A stretch of 64,000 nucleotides of DNA from Cutaneotrichosporon cavernicola (GCF_030864355.1 NC_083395.1:1116001-1180000); one strand, 5' to 3'. Shown: positions 1 to 12,113, counted from the stretch's first letter. The notes: generated from the letters alone by a model not told the origin. Translations and numbers: made by a program.

Positions 1-3000
1 TGCAGACTCGTCTCCTCGAGATGAACCTCGTCAATGCCCCTCAGGTTGCGGACGCAATTCTTGGCAACGAGATGTTCACCCATTACGACCGCCCCCGCAT
101 CGCGAACCTTGCGGAGAAGGCTGGCCTCATGCAGCGCGCCCTCGAGCACTACGAGGACATCAACGACATCAAGCGTGTCGTTGTGCACACCAACCTCTTC
201 AAGCCTGAGTGGCTCGTCGAGTACTTCGGCCGCCTCACTGTGGAGCAGTCGTTTGAGAGCATGCGCGAGATGCTGAAGACCAACATGCGCCAGAACCTTC
301 CCATCGTTGTCCAGATCGCCACCAAGTACTCGGACCTCCTTGGCCCCGTCAAGCTCATCGAGATGTTCGAGCAGTTCAAGAGCTCCGAGGGTCTCTACTA
401 CTACCTCGGCTCAATCGTCAACCTGTCCGAAGACCCCGAGGTCCACTTCAAGTACATCCAGGCCGCCACTCGCACGGGCCAGATCCGCGAGGTCGAGCGC
501 GTGTGCCGCGAGTCCAATTACTACAACCCGGAGAAGGTCAAGAACTATCTCAAGGAGGCCAAGCTCTCGGACCAGCTTCCTCTTATCATCGTGTGCGACC
601 GCTTCGACTTCGTCCACGACCTCGTTCTCTACCTCTACCAGAACGGCCTCACCAACTTCATTGAGATCTACGTCCAGCGCGTCAACGCGGCCCGCACGCC
701 GCAGGTCATCGGCGGTCTCCTTGACGTCGACTGTGACGAGTCGACGATCAAGAACCTGCTCATGTCCGTGACCGGCGAGTTCCCCGTTGACGAGCTCGTC
801 GAGGAGGTTGAGAAGCGAAACCGCCTTAAGCTCATCCTCCCGTGGCTCAACCAGAAGGTCGAGCAGGGCTCGACCGACCACGCCGTCTACAACGCCGTTG
901 CCAAGATTGCCATTGACTCGAACAACAACCCCGAGAAGTTCCTCCAGGAGAACAACCTCTACGACCCGGCTGTCATCGGCAAGTACTGCGAGAAGCGCGA
1001 CCCGTACCTCGCCTACATTGCCTACGCGAAGGGCCTCTGCGACGATGAGCTCATCAACGTCACGAACGACAACCAGATGTACAAGCACCAGGCCCGCTAC
1101 CTCGTCAAGCGTCGTGATGTCGACCTCTGGACTCAGGTCCTCAACCCGGAAAGCATGCACCGCCGCGCCCTCGTCGACCAGGTCGTTTCCACCGCTATCC
1201 CCGAGTGCACCGACCCCGATGACGTCTCCGTTACCGTCAAGGCATTTATGCACATGGAGCTCCACGGTCCTCTCCTTGAGCTCCTCGAAAAGATCATCCT
1301 CGAGGAGTCGCCCTTCAGCGACAACAAGTCGCTCCAGAGCCTTATGTTCCTCACGGCCATCCGTAACGACCGCGGCAAGGTCATGGGGTACATCAACAAG
1401 CTTGAGGGCTACGACGTCGAGACCATCGCTCGCGTCGCGACCGAGTCGGGTCTCTACGAGGAGGCATTCACGATCTACTCGAAGCACGACATGCACGCTG
1501 AGGCCATGAACGTCCTCGTCGAACACATGGTTTCGATCGACCGTGGCTACGCATACGCAAACAAGATCAACGAGCCCGCTGTCTGGAGCCGCCTCGCCAA
1601 GGCTCAGCTCGACGGTCTCCGCATCAAGGACGCGATCGACTCGTACATCAAGGCCGACGACCCGTCCAACTTTGAGGAGGTTATCGAGATCTCCAACCGT
1701 GCCGGCAAGCACGAGGACCTCATCCGCTACCTCCAGATGGCCCGCAAGACAGCCCGTGAGCCCAAGATCGACACCGAGCTCGCATACGCCTACGCCAAGA
1801 CGGACCGTCTCCACGACATGGAGGAGTTCCTGTCGATGACGAACGTGGCGGACGTCCTCCAAGTCGGTGAGAAGTGCTTCGATGATGGTCTCTACCAGGC
1901 GTCCAAGCTCCTTTTCTCGTCCATCTCCAACTGGGCTCGCCTTGCCACCACCCTCATCTACCTCGGCGAGAACCAGCCTGCCGTCGACGCCGCTCGCAAG
2001 GCCGGCAACACGCAAGTGTGGAAGCAGGTCAACGCGGCGTGTGTGGACAAGAAGGAGTTCCGCCTCGCGCAGATCTGTGGTCTCAACCTCATCGTCCACG
2101 CCGAGGAACTCAACTCGCTCCTTGGCCTCTACCAGCGCAATGGCTACTTTGACGAGGCGATTTCCCTCATGGAGGCTGGTCTTGGTCTCGAGCGTGCGCA
2201 CATGGGCATGTTCACTGAGCTCGCGGTCCTGTACGCCAAGTACCGCCCTGAGAAGCTCATGGAGCACCTCAAACTCTTCTGGCAGCGCCTCAACATCCCC
2301 AAGGTCATCCGCGCGACCGAGCAGGCCGCGCTGTGGCCGGAGCTTGTCTACCTCTACATTGTCTACGACGAGCCAGACAATGCTGCTCTCGCGATGATGG
2401 AGCGTCTGGGCGAGTGGGACCACGACCAGTTCAAGAAGGTCGTGGTCAAGGTCGCCAACATGGAGATTGCGTACAAGGCCGTGTCGTTCTACCTTGCCCG
2501 ACAGCCCATGCTCCTCCCTGACCTCCTTTCCGCCATGACTGCTCGTCTCGACCACGCCCGCGTGATCAAGATTCTGCAGAACGAGGACAACCTGCCGCTT
2601 GCCAAGCAGTACCTCATCGCGACGCAGAAGCTCAACCTCGCCGTCGTCAACGAGGCGTACAACGACTTGCTGATCGAGGAGGAGGACCACGTCACTCTGA
2701 GAAGCTCGCTGCAGGAGTACGACCAGTACGACGCCCTCAAGCTTGCTAAGCGGTTGGAGAAGCATGAGCTGCTCGAGTTCAGGCGTATTGCTGCGTTGAT
2801 CTTCCGCCAGACCTCGAAGGTGAGATTTCGTGATCGGACAAGGAGCTGACTTCAGTGGGAGGAGTCGCTGTCCATCTCTAAGGCGGACCGCTTGTGGCGG
2901 GACGCCCTCGAGACGGCTGCGGCGAGCAAGGAACCGGCGGTCGTTGAGGAGCTCTGCGCGTACTTTATCGGCATCGGCAACAAGGACGCGTTCGCTGCCG

Positions 3001-3414
3001 CGACCTACGTTTGTTATGAGTTCGTTCGGCCCGACTTTGTCGAGGAGATGACCTGGAGGTATGGTCTTGGCGACTACACGCGCCCATACGCGCTCCAGCA
3101 GGTGAGTTCATGTTGGCCCATCAGAGTTGACGTCAGTCCCGAGACAGCTCGAACAGGATCGCCAGCCTCGAGAAGGAGCTCAAGGAGCTCAAGGCAAAGG
3201 CGAAGAAGGACGAGCCGGCAGAGGAGGAGTCTTCTAACATCATGGGCGGCCTCGGTGGCCGTCTGTTGATTGGGGGCCCAGGGTGAGTCCTATCAGGCTG
3301 TCCGTGCTGACGTCCAGGCCCCAGGGCGGTGGCGGCTTTGGGGGAATGAACGGTGGCATGATGGGGCAGCCAACGGGGATGGGCATGATGCCCAACCCGA
3401 CTGGCTTTTACTAG
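1..3414 (+). CDS. CHC1: Clathrin heavy chain, 5'-truncated by the window edge
   Basis: Clathrin heavy chain forms the legs of the triskelion that coats vesicles at the plasma membrane, trans-Golgi and endosomes. The frame is open from base 3 and reads [20 protein letters not shown], a segment well inside the family's protein, so the ATG at 21 is internal and the N-terminal propeller lies outside the window. Exons: 1-2819, 2856-3101, 3137-3282, 3318-3414, giving about 1,100 residues of the usual ~1,650-1,700. The body is a run of alpha-helical clathrin repeats. The tail holds a Lys/Glu-rich helix (light chain and hub region) and a Gly/Met-rich end finishing in NPTGFY, typical of fungal heavy chains. 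The three introns are 35-36 nt, with CTGAC or TTGAC branch sites. Family assignment is secure from the sequence; the missing 5' part is the only defect. Confidence 0.97.
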
Positions 3415-3852
3415 AGTTTGAGCGCCCGCGAGCCACCTTATCCTTTTCCCTCTCTCATCATGATCATGTAGACCCATTATGAAATGAATAGCGACAACAC
3501 GGCGACACAGTATCGTGTTTGACACTGATCGCGAGGCCAACAAGCACTGGGTCCTATCAAGTTGGCCGCATGCACTGCCACGACGGCCGGAGCTGGCCCA
3601 ACATACGGACCATGGTTTAGTCTATTTTCTATTTCCATTGTCCTCTGCCCTGAATTGCGTGGTTTTGCCCGCTTGCCCACTCGGCATGTAGATCTGTGCA
3701 CTGGTAGGGTCATGTTAAATTGACCGATATGCCGAGAGCTTGGAGGCGGGCAATCGGGCAAAGCCCCACTCTTTGACCACCTTGACCAAAGTCTACACAT
3801 GCTTTCGCATTCTTGTCTCAATCCCCACTTGACTCTCTCTCACACACTTGCA
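3415..3852. other. Intergenic: CHC1 terminator and DAO promoter
   Basis: 438 bp between the clathrin stop and the oxidase start. The last ~80 bp before the ATG are pyrimidine-rich with CTCTCTCACACAC, as in a fungal 5' leader. I see no other gene or repeat. Confidence 0.6.
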
Positions 3853-5210
3853 ATGGCTTCAGTTCGTGGCCCGACTCCCCAAAATGTTGTCGTAGTCGGC
3901 AGTGGTGGTGAGTACTGGTCCTGTTTCCGCCTCGGCCTCTCCGGGGTGGGTCGTCGACGGCTCGCCGCTCCCCTTCTCTTCTCCCCGCATGAGCTACTCG
4001 GTCCCGAATCCGCCCGACCCCCTCGTCTCTTCTGCAGCGCTTGCTCACGCAGTCATCGGCCTCACTGCCGCCCTCATCCTCGCTCGGCGCGGGTATGCTG
4101 TCGAAGTCGTGGCGAGAAACCTCCCGGGCGACAACCTCGATCAGGACTGGGCGAGCCCGTGGGCCGGCGCAAACTGGTGTCCCTTTGGTACTGATCCCCG
4201 CGTGTGCAGATGGGAGGCTGAGACTCTGTGAGTGCTTGAACCCGAGATGGCGAGTGGAGGGGAGAAACTGACACTCTCAGCGAGGTGCTGCGCGGCCTCA
4301 TCCCGACCGGTCTGGCGATGCCCCTCCCCATTACCCGTTTCGCATCCACCCAAGCCGGCCTCCACAACCACTGGTACGCCGGAGTGGCCGACAACTACAC
4401 CCACCTCCCGGCTGACAAGTGTCCCCCCGGTAGCGTGGGCGTGACGTTTACTTCAGTGTCGGTCAACTCGCCCCACTACCTCGAGTGGCTCGGCGCACAG
4501 TGTACCGCCCTAGGTGTTGTGCTGCGCCGCGCAACGCTTCAGTCTCTCGCCGAGGCGGTCCGGCCCAACACGGCGGCCGTGGTTAACGCCACGGGGCTGG
4601 GGGCTGGCCAACTCGCAGACGTCAAGGATGACCTCGTCGAGCCTATTCGCGGGCAGATCGTGGTTGTACGTGCGCCCGTTAAGCGCTGCGTCATGGATGC
4701 TACCATGAACCATCCGACGCGGAGCACTTATATTATTCCGCGGCCGAATTCGGGCAACCAGGTTATTTGCGGAGGGTGTTACGAGGTGAGTCAAGTGACA
4801 AGAGGTCCTGGCTTTCAGTCCAGGGCTTCGTTTCCAGAGGGGTGCTCGTTCTCAGTGATCCGCGCTGATGCCAGGTCAGCAGCACTGTGCGCGAGCCCGA
4901 CCCGGACATGACCCGCTCGATCCTCGAGCACTGCCTGGCTCGTATTCCCGAGCTCAGCAAGGACGGCACCGTTGAAGGGATCGAGATTGTTCGTGAGTGT
5001 GTCGGTTTCCGCCCCAGCCGCCGTGGCGGGCCGCGCCTCGAGCGCGAGGACAAGCGCTTCGGCTCCCGCCGCGTGCCTGTCGTGCATGCGTACGGGATTG
5101 GGCCAGCGGGATACCAGGCGAGCTGGGGAATGGCGGCGGAGGCTGTCAAGCTCGTCGGCGACGCACTTGTTGAGGGGCTCAAGGTCGAGGCGCCGCGGGC
5201 TCGCCTTTAA
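3853..5210 (+). CDS. DAO1: D-amino-acid oxidase, peroxisomal type
   Basis: FAD enzyme that oxidatively deaminates D-amino acids to 2-oxo acids, ammonia and H2O2; in yeasts it is peroxisomal and allows D-amino acids to be used as nitrogen source. Exons: 3853-3907, 4053-4227, 4281-4785, 4875-5210 (356 aa). Near the N-terminus is the dinucleotide fold VVVVGSGVIGL (GxGxxG), then the family block [22 protein letters not shown]. The C-terminal part has the [12 protein letters not shown] flavin-contacting motif. The protein ends in ARL, which fits a type 1 peroxisomal targeting signal. Intron 1 (145 nt) has an alternative acceptor at 4036 (TCTGCAG) that would insert five residues (ALAHA) into the dinucleotide loop; I chose the acceptor that restores GSGVIGL. 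D-aspartate oxidase is a possible alternative, since substrate choice cannot be read from sequence alone. It converges on the next gene with 115 bp between stops. Confidence 0.93.
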
Positions 5211-5325
5211 ACTAAGAAACAAGGATACATTAATCTAGGGCGTGGGGAACATGGACTGTTTTGTTAAGACTAGACCGTGGAGGCTGGCCGGTGCAGGGTG
5301 TTTACGAGTACAGGAGTTTTGCGGG

Positions 5326-6558
5326 TTACAGCGGACGAACGGTCGGGGCGAACAGCGACGCTTCCCATTGGCGCGAATTGCCGGCGTTGACCTCCAGGAG
5401 AGTAAGTTCCGAGGTGTCGGGGCGCGCAAGAATGTCAGTAAGGGAGCGCCAGACCGTCTCGGCGCCAACTTGTACGACGCGGCGGTCACTGCCCCAGATG
5501 CGGGGGAGGACTTGGTCGTCGAAGCGATCAGGGTCGAAATACCAGAGGGCGTCCGCCACTACCTGACGTGCGTCCACCCCCTCGTCGTCGGCGAGGGCGT
5601 GTACGAAGGCCCTCACGTTCTCTGGGTTTACGTCGTCTTCCGTTATGTTGGCGGAAATGCTCTTCTTCCATGGACCGAGGATTTGGATTTGAACCGGCCA
5701 GGGAATGTCTGTAAACCTAAGCATTGTCTGGGCTGCGCCCGTTAAGGCGGGGATCATGTTGCCCATCACCGAGCAGGCTGAGGGAATGCCCTTTGTTACA
5801 GTGGGGTTGTAATGGGCTTCATCGTCATCGGAATCGTTGTTGTTGTAGAAACCCTTGGTATAGAAGAAGCAGTCTGTATCGAAACCGTCATCCTCATCGA
5901 AGCAGTCCGCGTCGAAGCTGAGGTCGACATCAAAGCGAGTGTCGGCATCGAGGCGGGCATCAGAGTTGAGGCGGTCTGCGCGGTTGAAGAGGTCTTCGCA
6001 CCGCTGGCGCCATTTGTCGCGATTTGCCCTCGCGAACATCTCGGAAAGGTTTGGTGTGGGCCGGGGCCTGAACTGGGAAGGTTCAATGGGATCGGAGGGG
6101 CTTGGCGAGCGGGGTTTGGCAAGGGGCGGCGTCGTGGGCAGCGGGACCAGGCTGGGAGCTCCCACGACCTCAACTGCTACCGACGGCGATGAGCGGGTGC
6201 TGATGGGTGTTTCAGCTGGGGTTGGGAAGTTCAAGGAAGGAGGTCCGACATTCGTTGCCGACAATGTTGTCCTCGGGCAGTGGCGCTTGGACGAGCGTTC
6301 CTCATTGCCCTTACTGGGAGACTTCGTCCCAAGGAAGGGTGACGATCCGAAGAAGGATGCTTCCGGCGTGGGATGAGGCCAGGTGATGCGCGGGGGTGAT
6401 GAAGAGGGGCCAGAGGGGGAGGAAGGTAAAGACTCGGTGAAACCGAATGAGAACGAGCCCTTGCTTCCGCTTGCGAGAGAGACGGTAGTGACGCGATCTG
6501 GACTATCACCCCTCTCGCTCGCGCGGCGCTTGTGGCTGTGAGAGCCAAGGTCAACCAT
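5326..6558 (-). CDS. Hypothetical protein, WRxRC/DIPWPV family, copy 1
   Basis: Single-exon gene of 410 aa, not recognised as a named family. Residues 1-170 are Ser/Pro-rich and look disordered. RDKWRQRCEDLF (about 180-191) is followed by an Asp-rich stretch (about 199-248) with a roughly six-residue FDxD rhythm. The C-terminal block (about 282-380) reads FTDIPWPV, then EDDVNPENVRAFVHALADDEG, then YFDPDRF..VLPR. The same order of motifs occurs in the next gene upstream (7135-8196), so the two are tandem paralogues. The F-D/H-x-D-R-F motif resembles the HPD turn of J-domains, but no full J-domain is visible. The ATG at 6558 is the first in this frame after an upstream in-frame stop. Function is unknown. 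Confidence 0.8.
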   Translation of the reverse strand: MVDLGSHSHKRRASERGDSPDRVTTVSLASGSKGSFSFGFTESLPSSPSGPSSSPPRITWPHPTPEASFFGSSPFLGTKSPSKGNEERSSKRHCPRTTLSATNVGPPSLNFPTPAETPISTRSSPSVAVEVVGAPSLVPLPTTPPLAKPRSPSPSDPIEPSQFRPRPTPNLSEMFARANRDKWRQRCEDLFNRADRLNSDARLDADTRFDVDLSFDADCFDEDDGFDTDCFFYTKGFYNNNDSDDDEAHYNPTVTKGIPSACSVMGNMIPALTGAAQTMLRFTDIPWPVQIQILGPWKKSISANITEDDVNPENVRAFVHALADDEGVDARQVVADALWYFDPDRFDDQVLPRIWGSDRRVVQVGAETVWRSLTDILARPDTSELTLLEVNAGNSRQWEASLFAPTVRPL

Positions 6559-7134
6559 GTTACTGCTTCCTGCGGCTGTGTTCGGTTTGGAGGTTCGGGA
6601 TATGGAGCAGTTACCTTCCTGGGGTCGGTGGTTAGAGTTGCGGAGGAAGGTTGATCGATGGCCGTGAGGACGGCTTCAGCGGTTTGAAAGAGTGTTCGGA
6701 GGGTGGGTGATACAAGACTGTGGGGACAGAGGGCGTACAAGGTCAGGCAAACGAGACACAACTGGTTGTGAATAATGAGGGTGCTGGGGGGGATGAGAGG
6801 TTGAGGAAATGGGAGAAACTGAATGTAAAGGCGGACTGTGTTGTTAAATACATCTCTGGCGGGCGAGGAAGGTAAGTCGCGAGGGAAGACCGACTCGCTG
6901 TCAGTCCAGTCAGTCAGAGTCAATGATACATGATGTGCTACAACGTCGACCATACGAAACAACTACACGGTTTAATATACAGCTAGTGAGCGAGACAGGT
7001 GGTGGTCGAGTGCTTGGGTATAGGGCGTGTGATGATGCTGGTATTGCTCACTCTGTCGAAGTCGGCAGTGACGGACGTGGATAGGATTGTATGTCCATCT
7101 ACGCGCACCGGGGTGCAGCCTAGTGTTGGTCACG
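6559..7134. other. Intergenic between the two tandem paralogues
   Basis: 576 bp holding the 3' end signals of the upstream paralogue and the promoter of the downstream one, both minus strand. No additional coding signal is apparent. Confidence 0.5.
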
Positions 7135-8196
7135 CTACTTGACTGACAGGAGGTGGGTGAGGATACGTGCAACGACCTCAACACCCTCACGCACGCGCTC
7201 TCGCTCGCTCTCCTTCACGCGCGGGAGCACGCGCGAGTGGAAGCGGTCCGAGTGGAAGAGACGAATCGCCTCGCGCAGGATCTTGCGGCGGTCGGTCCCC
7301 TCGTCGTCTGCCAGAGCGAAAAGGAAGCGCATCACGTTCTCCGCATTTATATCCTCCGGGTGGAGCACGATGCTGAATCCCGCGCCTTTGGCGGCGGCTA
7401 CTGGCCACGGGATATCAGCGAATCCTAACTCGACGCTGACAATCTCGACGTCGAACAGCGCGGCGCATCTCTTGCGCCAACGAGCCCGTTCTGCCTTTTG
7501 CGCTTGAGCTTCTTCGCGCCTTGATGTTGCCGTTTCAGCCGCCGCTGCTTGTGCGTCTTGTGCTGCCTGCTCGGCGCGGGCGCGCCGGCGGCGTTTGGCC
7601 TCTCGTTCCTCGCGCTCCTCGGCTATCCGATCTGCCCGGAACGTTGCTTCCTCTGCCTCCCGGCGTGCCGTGCGTCGTCGGATCTCTTCTCGGAAATCCT
7701 CGTCTCGTTGCGCTGTGCGGAAGCGCTCGCGCACATGAGCGCGGTACGCGTCTGCGCCCATGGTTCCCATGGGCGGTGGGCCATCGAAGATGTCACGGGC
7801 TCGCGACTCGCGTGCCCCAAACAGCCGCGAGAAGATTCCTGACAGCCCTGGTGTGGATGTTGGTAGCCCCGAGCCAAAGGTGAAGGTACCGAAGAGGCCG
7901 CCATCGAGCTCGCCCATGTCGTCCATGTCGTTGACGTAGGCGGCGCGACGACCCCGCTCATCCTCACTTCCACGCTGACGCTCGCGACTGTACCGCATCC
8001 CGTTTGCTCGGGCCACCCGCTCTCGGTCTTTCTCTACTCGACGACGCTCCTTGGCATATATCCGCGACGCAGTTTCGGCGGCGGTCTCTTTCCTGAGTGT
8101 CAGCGACTTCAAGAGTGTGGAGGAGCTTGGGTATGTAGCACCAAGCACTCACAAGTTGATCTTAGATGGCCTGGGGACGTCGTAGTCATCCGGCAT
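7135..8196 (-). CDS. Hypothetical protein, WRxRC/DIPWPV family, copy 2
   Basis: Two exons on the minus strand, 8196-8153 and 8092-7135, with a 60-nt intron (GTGAGT donor, GCTGAC branch, CTCAG acceptor), giving 333 aa. The small first exon encodes MPDDYDVPRPSKINL and joins KETAAETASRIYAKERRR in phase, so the start is not at the internal ATG at 8148. Residues about 15-215 are Arg/Glu/Ala-rich and probably alpha-helical or coiled-coil. The C-terminal block shares ARWRKRCAALF, FADIPWPV, EDINAENVMRFLFALADDEG and LFHSDRF..VLPR with the gene at 5326-6558. It ends in a helix-like ERERVREGVEVVARILTHLL. The family seems basidiomycete-typical and its function is unknown. A perfect TCACGTGA site lies about 120 bp upstream of the start. 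Confidence 0.88.
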
Positions 8197-8316
8197 CGCG
8201 ATAGAATGGACTAGCAACAATTGGATGGATGGACATAATTCGCCGCCCAGCTGGAGATGTTTCTGGATGTTGACGACGTCAGAGTGGAGGCCCAGGCTCA
8301 AATTTACTTCCGTTGC

Positions 8317-8324
8317 TCACGTGA
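8317..8324. promoter_or_regulatory. TCACGTGA palindrome, bHLH-type site
   Basis: Perfect 8-bp palindrome about 120 bp upstream of the minus-strand start at 8196. CACGTG cores of this form are bound by Cbf1/Pho4/USF-type bHLH proteins in fungi. Its use here is an inference from position. Confidence 0.4.
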
Positions 8325-10000
8325 TGTTGGTTTGTGTTTGCGTTCGACTCGACGGCGAAGCGTTGAGCAGTAGCAAGAGGAGATTTGCATTTCGATCAGA
8401 GATGGCGGCGACTCTGTGGCAGTCACTTTCCTGTTCTGTGTTGGAATCCTTTCGAGAACCGAGGCAGTCGCAATCTCTCGCGTTACAGTCCCGTGCCCTG
8501 CGTGGGATGGTGGGAATATACATTGTGCGAATGGATTTGTTAGGGTACGCTTGTCCTGTCGGGAGCGGGAATCTGAATGATTCAAATCAAGTGGCGGATC
8601 AGGCGCTAAACTGTCACTCTGAAATGGTGGAGAGCGGAAAGAATCTAAGGTTGAGTTTAGACTGCTTCCGCCCTCGGTCACCGGATATCGGGAGCGGTTA
8701 AGCTGTACCTAGTGTCCGACGTCTCGAAGAATCAGCGCCGGCGTCAATGGAGCCCGAGATATATCCATGTCCACGAAATGTACCCTACATGCCGAATGTG
8801 GTCGGGCAGAGCGGGACAGAGCAGTATGCTCTGAAAGATACCCGTAGCCTTACCGTGTAATGTCTATGGCGGTGCGGAACAGCCTCCACCTCGGCCATGA
8901 GTAACGCTTGGGAGTACATACGTACATACGTCAACGTGCTGAACTGGGGGACATTTTGTCTGCATGGTTTAGCGTCCAACCACACACTGTTTCCTACTTG
9001 CAAGTCCAATCGCCGTCCTTGCGTTTCATCCGCACGCTTCCGGACGTACTCTCTCTCGGATATACCATTCACTCCCACTGCAAACTCAAATCCTCCTTTG
9101 CATTTGGCCGTTTCACTTGCTCGGGCAACGGTTGATCCGCAAGCGGTACCTGTAATCCTTCTGTCCACATGCTCTAACCCGACTAATATTCGGCTTCTGT
9201 CGGAACGGTATGGGCCAAGGATGAGCTAGTGGCGGACACGTCACGTCATTCCCTGTTTTAATACTTCCTGGAATAACGTTTGCACAAATCCAGCTTACGG
9301 TAGACGTTCCCGACGACCTCTACTGAGCTTGCCTCGCCTCTATGAATTGGTCATACATAAGGTTTAGAGGTGTGCATGCCGGGCATGACATGTACGTCAA
9401 CCAGGCAAGCAAGAAGATTAAGCTTGTCTAGGGTGCCACTGCCGTACAATACCCTGGGTCTCGAGGGTGCTTGGGCACTCGAGAGGGTAACAAACTGTCT
9501 CGGGAAATCAATGAGCCCAGTTATTGTTCTGGGATGCCTGCTGCGGAAAGAACAATATTGCAGTTAGACGGGGAGTCATTCATTTGCCACACTCGATAAT
9601 CAAAAGAGAGAGCGTGCGTGCAGCCATGAATGCCATGCGCCCAAGGAGGAAGCAGACAGGAGACGAGGCTGCCCTAAACTGGGCAGTACAAGGCAGGGTC
9701 ACCAACCGAGAGAGCAGTATTCTTACAACTAGGCGCAGAGAGGAGCCGTTCCGAACAACTTGAGTCAGTTCAGGTTGCTGGCTGGAGCAGGAAACGGACA
9801 GGAACAAGCAGAAATTTACAGGAACAAGCAGGAACACTGCCCCTCTGGGCTTCTCCAGTGTGTGTTACGCACTCCGTGCCAAGCAAATCGGTTAGTGAAG
9901 CCTTGTCCGATATTTAACTGCCACAACATAGCATGTCAGCCGGGGCCAGAGCGGTAATAAATGCGCTCAAAATTACAACGAGACGTTCCGAGGCAAGACC

Positions 10001-10050
10001 ATAAAGTTCGAACCCGCGAGATATTGAATTGACCAGGTGCTCTATCCAAG
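10001..10050 (-). pseudogene. Decayed tRNA-like sequence (A-box/B-box remnant)
   Basis: Read on the minus strand, TTGGATAGAGC (near 10049-10039) resembles the D-arm/A-box of a tRNA, and GGGTTCGAAC (10015-10006) matches the T-arm/B-box. Only about 23 nt lie between them, too little for an intact anticodon arm and variable loop. The D-stem does not pair fully and I see no matching acceptor stem. This is best read as a tRNA pseudogene or a fragment of a tRNA-derived SINE; chance resemblance is possible. Confidence 0.3.
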
Positions 10051-12113
10051 TGGTGAAAGTGGAGCAGAATCTGTGGAGAATCTGTGAATACGGGCTGACG
10101 GCCAAGAAGCCGAGCAAGACAAGGTTTGGCTGTGCTAGGAAATTCCAACGGGAATGATTCCATTGAGGTACCGGGTTGTCGTGATCGATTACCCATGTCC
10201 ACCGGCAAACGCCCGGCAGGCCGGCTGATGGATGATGTGGTCCGCCACAGAATGGGAATCAGGAGCGAACCGCGACACAGTACTTGTGTTCGCGGGAGGT
10301 ATGTCACCACCTGGATTACCAGGGGCGGGTGAAAACCCAAACCCATGATTCCTGCACGACGTCAGTCGCCCAACGTACGCAATCGAAGCTATCTTGATTA
10401 CCACTGCTTGCCATTACATGCACTGTCACGCGGGTCAAAAAGATTGCACGCTCTCGCCCGGCTCGGGTATGGTGATTACATGGGGATGGTGTACTCTACT
10501 CGGCGCCCTGTTTTACCTCGACAAGGGCAAGTTGAAGCTTGTTGCGAAGCTGCGTGAGGGTTGGCTCCTCTTCATTTGACGGAGGGGGCTGTAGGGTTAG
10601 TCAAGGATCGTCGGTGGTCTATTGGTGATCGACAGGATCGTCGTGATCACTGCCACAAGGGTGACTACGCAAATTAGAGTGAGATAGTGCTACAGAGGGC
10701 AAAATCCGCAACTGGATCAACGTGGCGACTTGTTCAGAGAACAGGGTGTTTCTCGGCCAACGGACTGTAAACGCCACACCTTCCAAGATGACTTATGGCG
10801 CTCGCATGACCACTAGGAGGGATGCGATGGCACCAAGACACTGCAAGGTCCCAGGGCCACAAGCTCGCGGGAATATCGCCGTTCTCAACATTCGGCAAGT
10901 TTGGAATAACGACTTGCGCACTTCCAAAGTGTATTTCCGGGAGCCGTCTATGCGTTGGGTGATTTTCCCCATTGCTCGGGCTCAATGCACCTGATACAGC
11001 CCCACGTTGTCCAGTAGCCCTGCAAGAACGCCAAGGACAACTCGCTGTGGCGGTCACTTCATGTCGACACTCAGCTGCCCACACTCGTACTACCTGTCAC
11101 GGGGTCCCTCAATGCTTCAATCAAATGTGCAACCAGCCCGCGCGCCGACGTCATGATCGCCGCGCAACGCTGCCCTGCCCCATTCTCTTCTTTGAGTCTT
11201 TCTAGACCCTGTTGTGCCACATCTTGTCACAGCACACACCGGTTGGCCACATGTACGAACCAGCTGATCGAGGAGATACCTGTCTGTCAGCATGGAGGCG
11301 TCGCAATCCCTAGAGCCAAAAGAGCGGACCGCATGTCACAAGCTCATAGCGGTTCACGGGGAAAGCCATAGAACGTACTCGATGTCATCGATGGTCTATC
11401 GGAAGGTTTGCGACAAGTGGGAAACGGGCGGCGACGTGTCAGTTGATGGAATGCGATGTTTTGCCCATGCACAGGCAAGGGCACAATACCCACGAGGATC
11501 ACAGGGATACGGTTCATTGTGAAACGGGCCTTGGCCTAGACCTTGGGGATCGCTTTGGGTTGATGAATAGGGTGATGAACAGTAGAATATCAACACAAGT
11601 GGATGAATGACGATCACATGGCGTTTGTGGTTGGCTGAATATCCACGCGGGACCTGGTGACCTCACATGGGGTTGGCGGACATTGCCGGCCTATCTCTCT
11701 CCTTGCCTCTCCTCCTCCTCTGATTTCTTGGTAGTTTAGTCACAAGCACTAAGACTGACAATACATCCCGCTGTTCAGGTAGATGCGCCACTCGAGCACT
11801 TGAGCGTCAGGGTCACTTGCAGCCTGCCTCGTTGAATGGGATCATCTCAGCGTGCACCAGCGCAACCTCGCGCCATCTTTGCTCGCCATCCACAGCCAGC
11901 CAGTCAACCATTCAACAGCGTTTTCCTAGTAGATATGTATGAGCGTAAAGATGCGTGTGTATCGTAATGGTGAAGAGTCCGGTGCTATGATGCAGTGTCT
12001 ACAACAACAGATCTCAAGTTGATCCCTCCAAGATGTTCATGATGTCCATGTGGCTCCTCCACATTGGTGCTAACCGAGCCGTGCGTGGCATCGTGATGAT
12101 AACTCGTGGCCGT

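Larger units (their letters stand above)
8197..12113. other. Gene-poor stretch, 3.9 kb
   Basis: No reading frame here looks coding: all are short, overlap one another on both strands and match no family. Contents noted: a TCACGTGA motif at 8317-8324, a short direct repeat CAGGAACAAGCAG near 9800-9832, and a decayed tRNA-like segment near 10.0 kb. The side nearest 12.1 kb should hold the 3' end of the cyclin gene. Base composition is less GC-rich than the coding regions. Confidence 0.55.

Noticed and set aside
411..2765. Long open frame on the minus strand opposite clathrin heavy chain (784 codons)
   Set aside because: It mirrors the high-GC codon bias of the real gene; the protein is Leu/Val/Asp-rich low-complexity and matches nothing, while the plus strand is certain clathrin.
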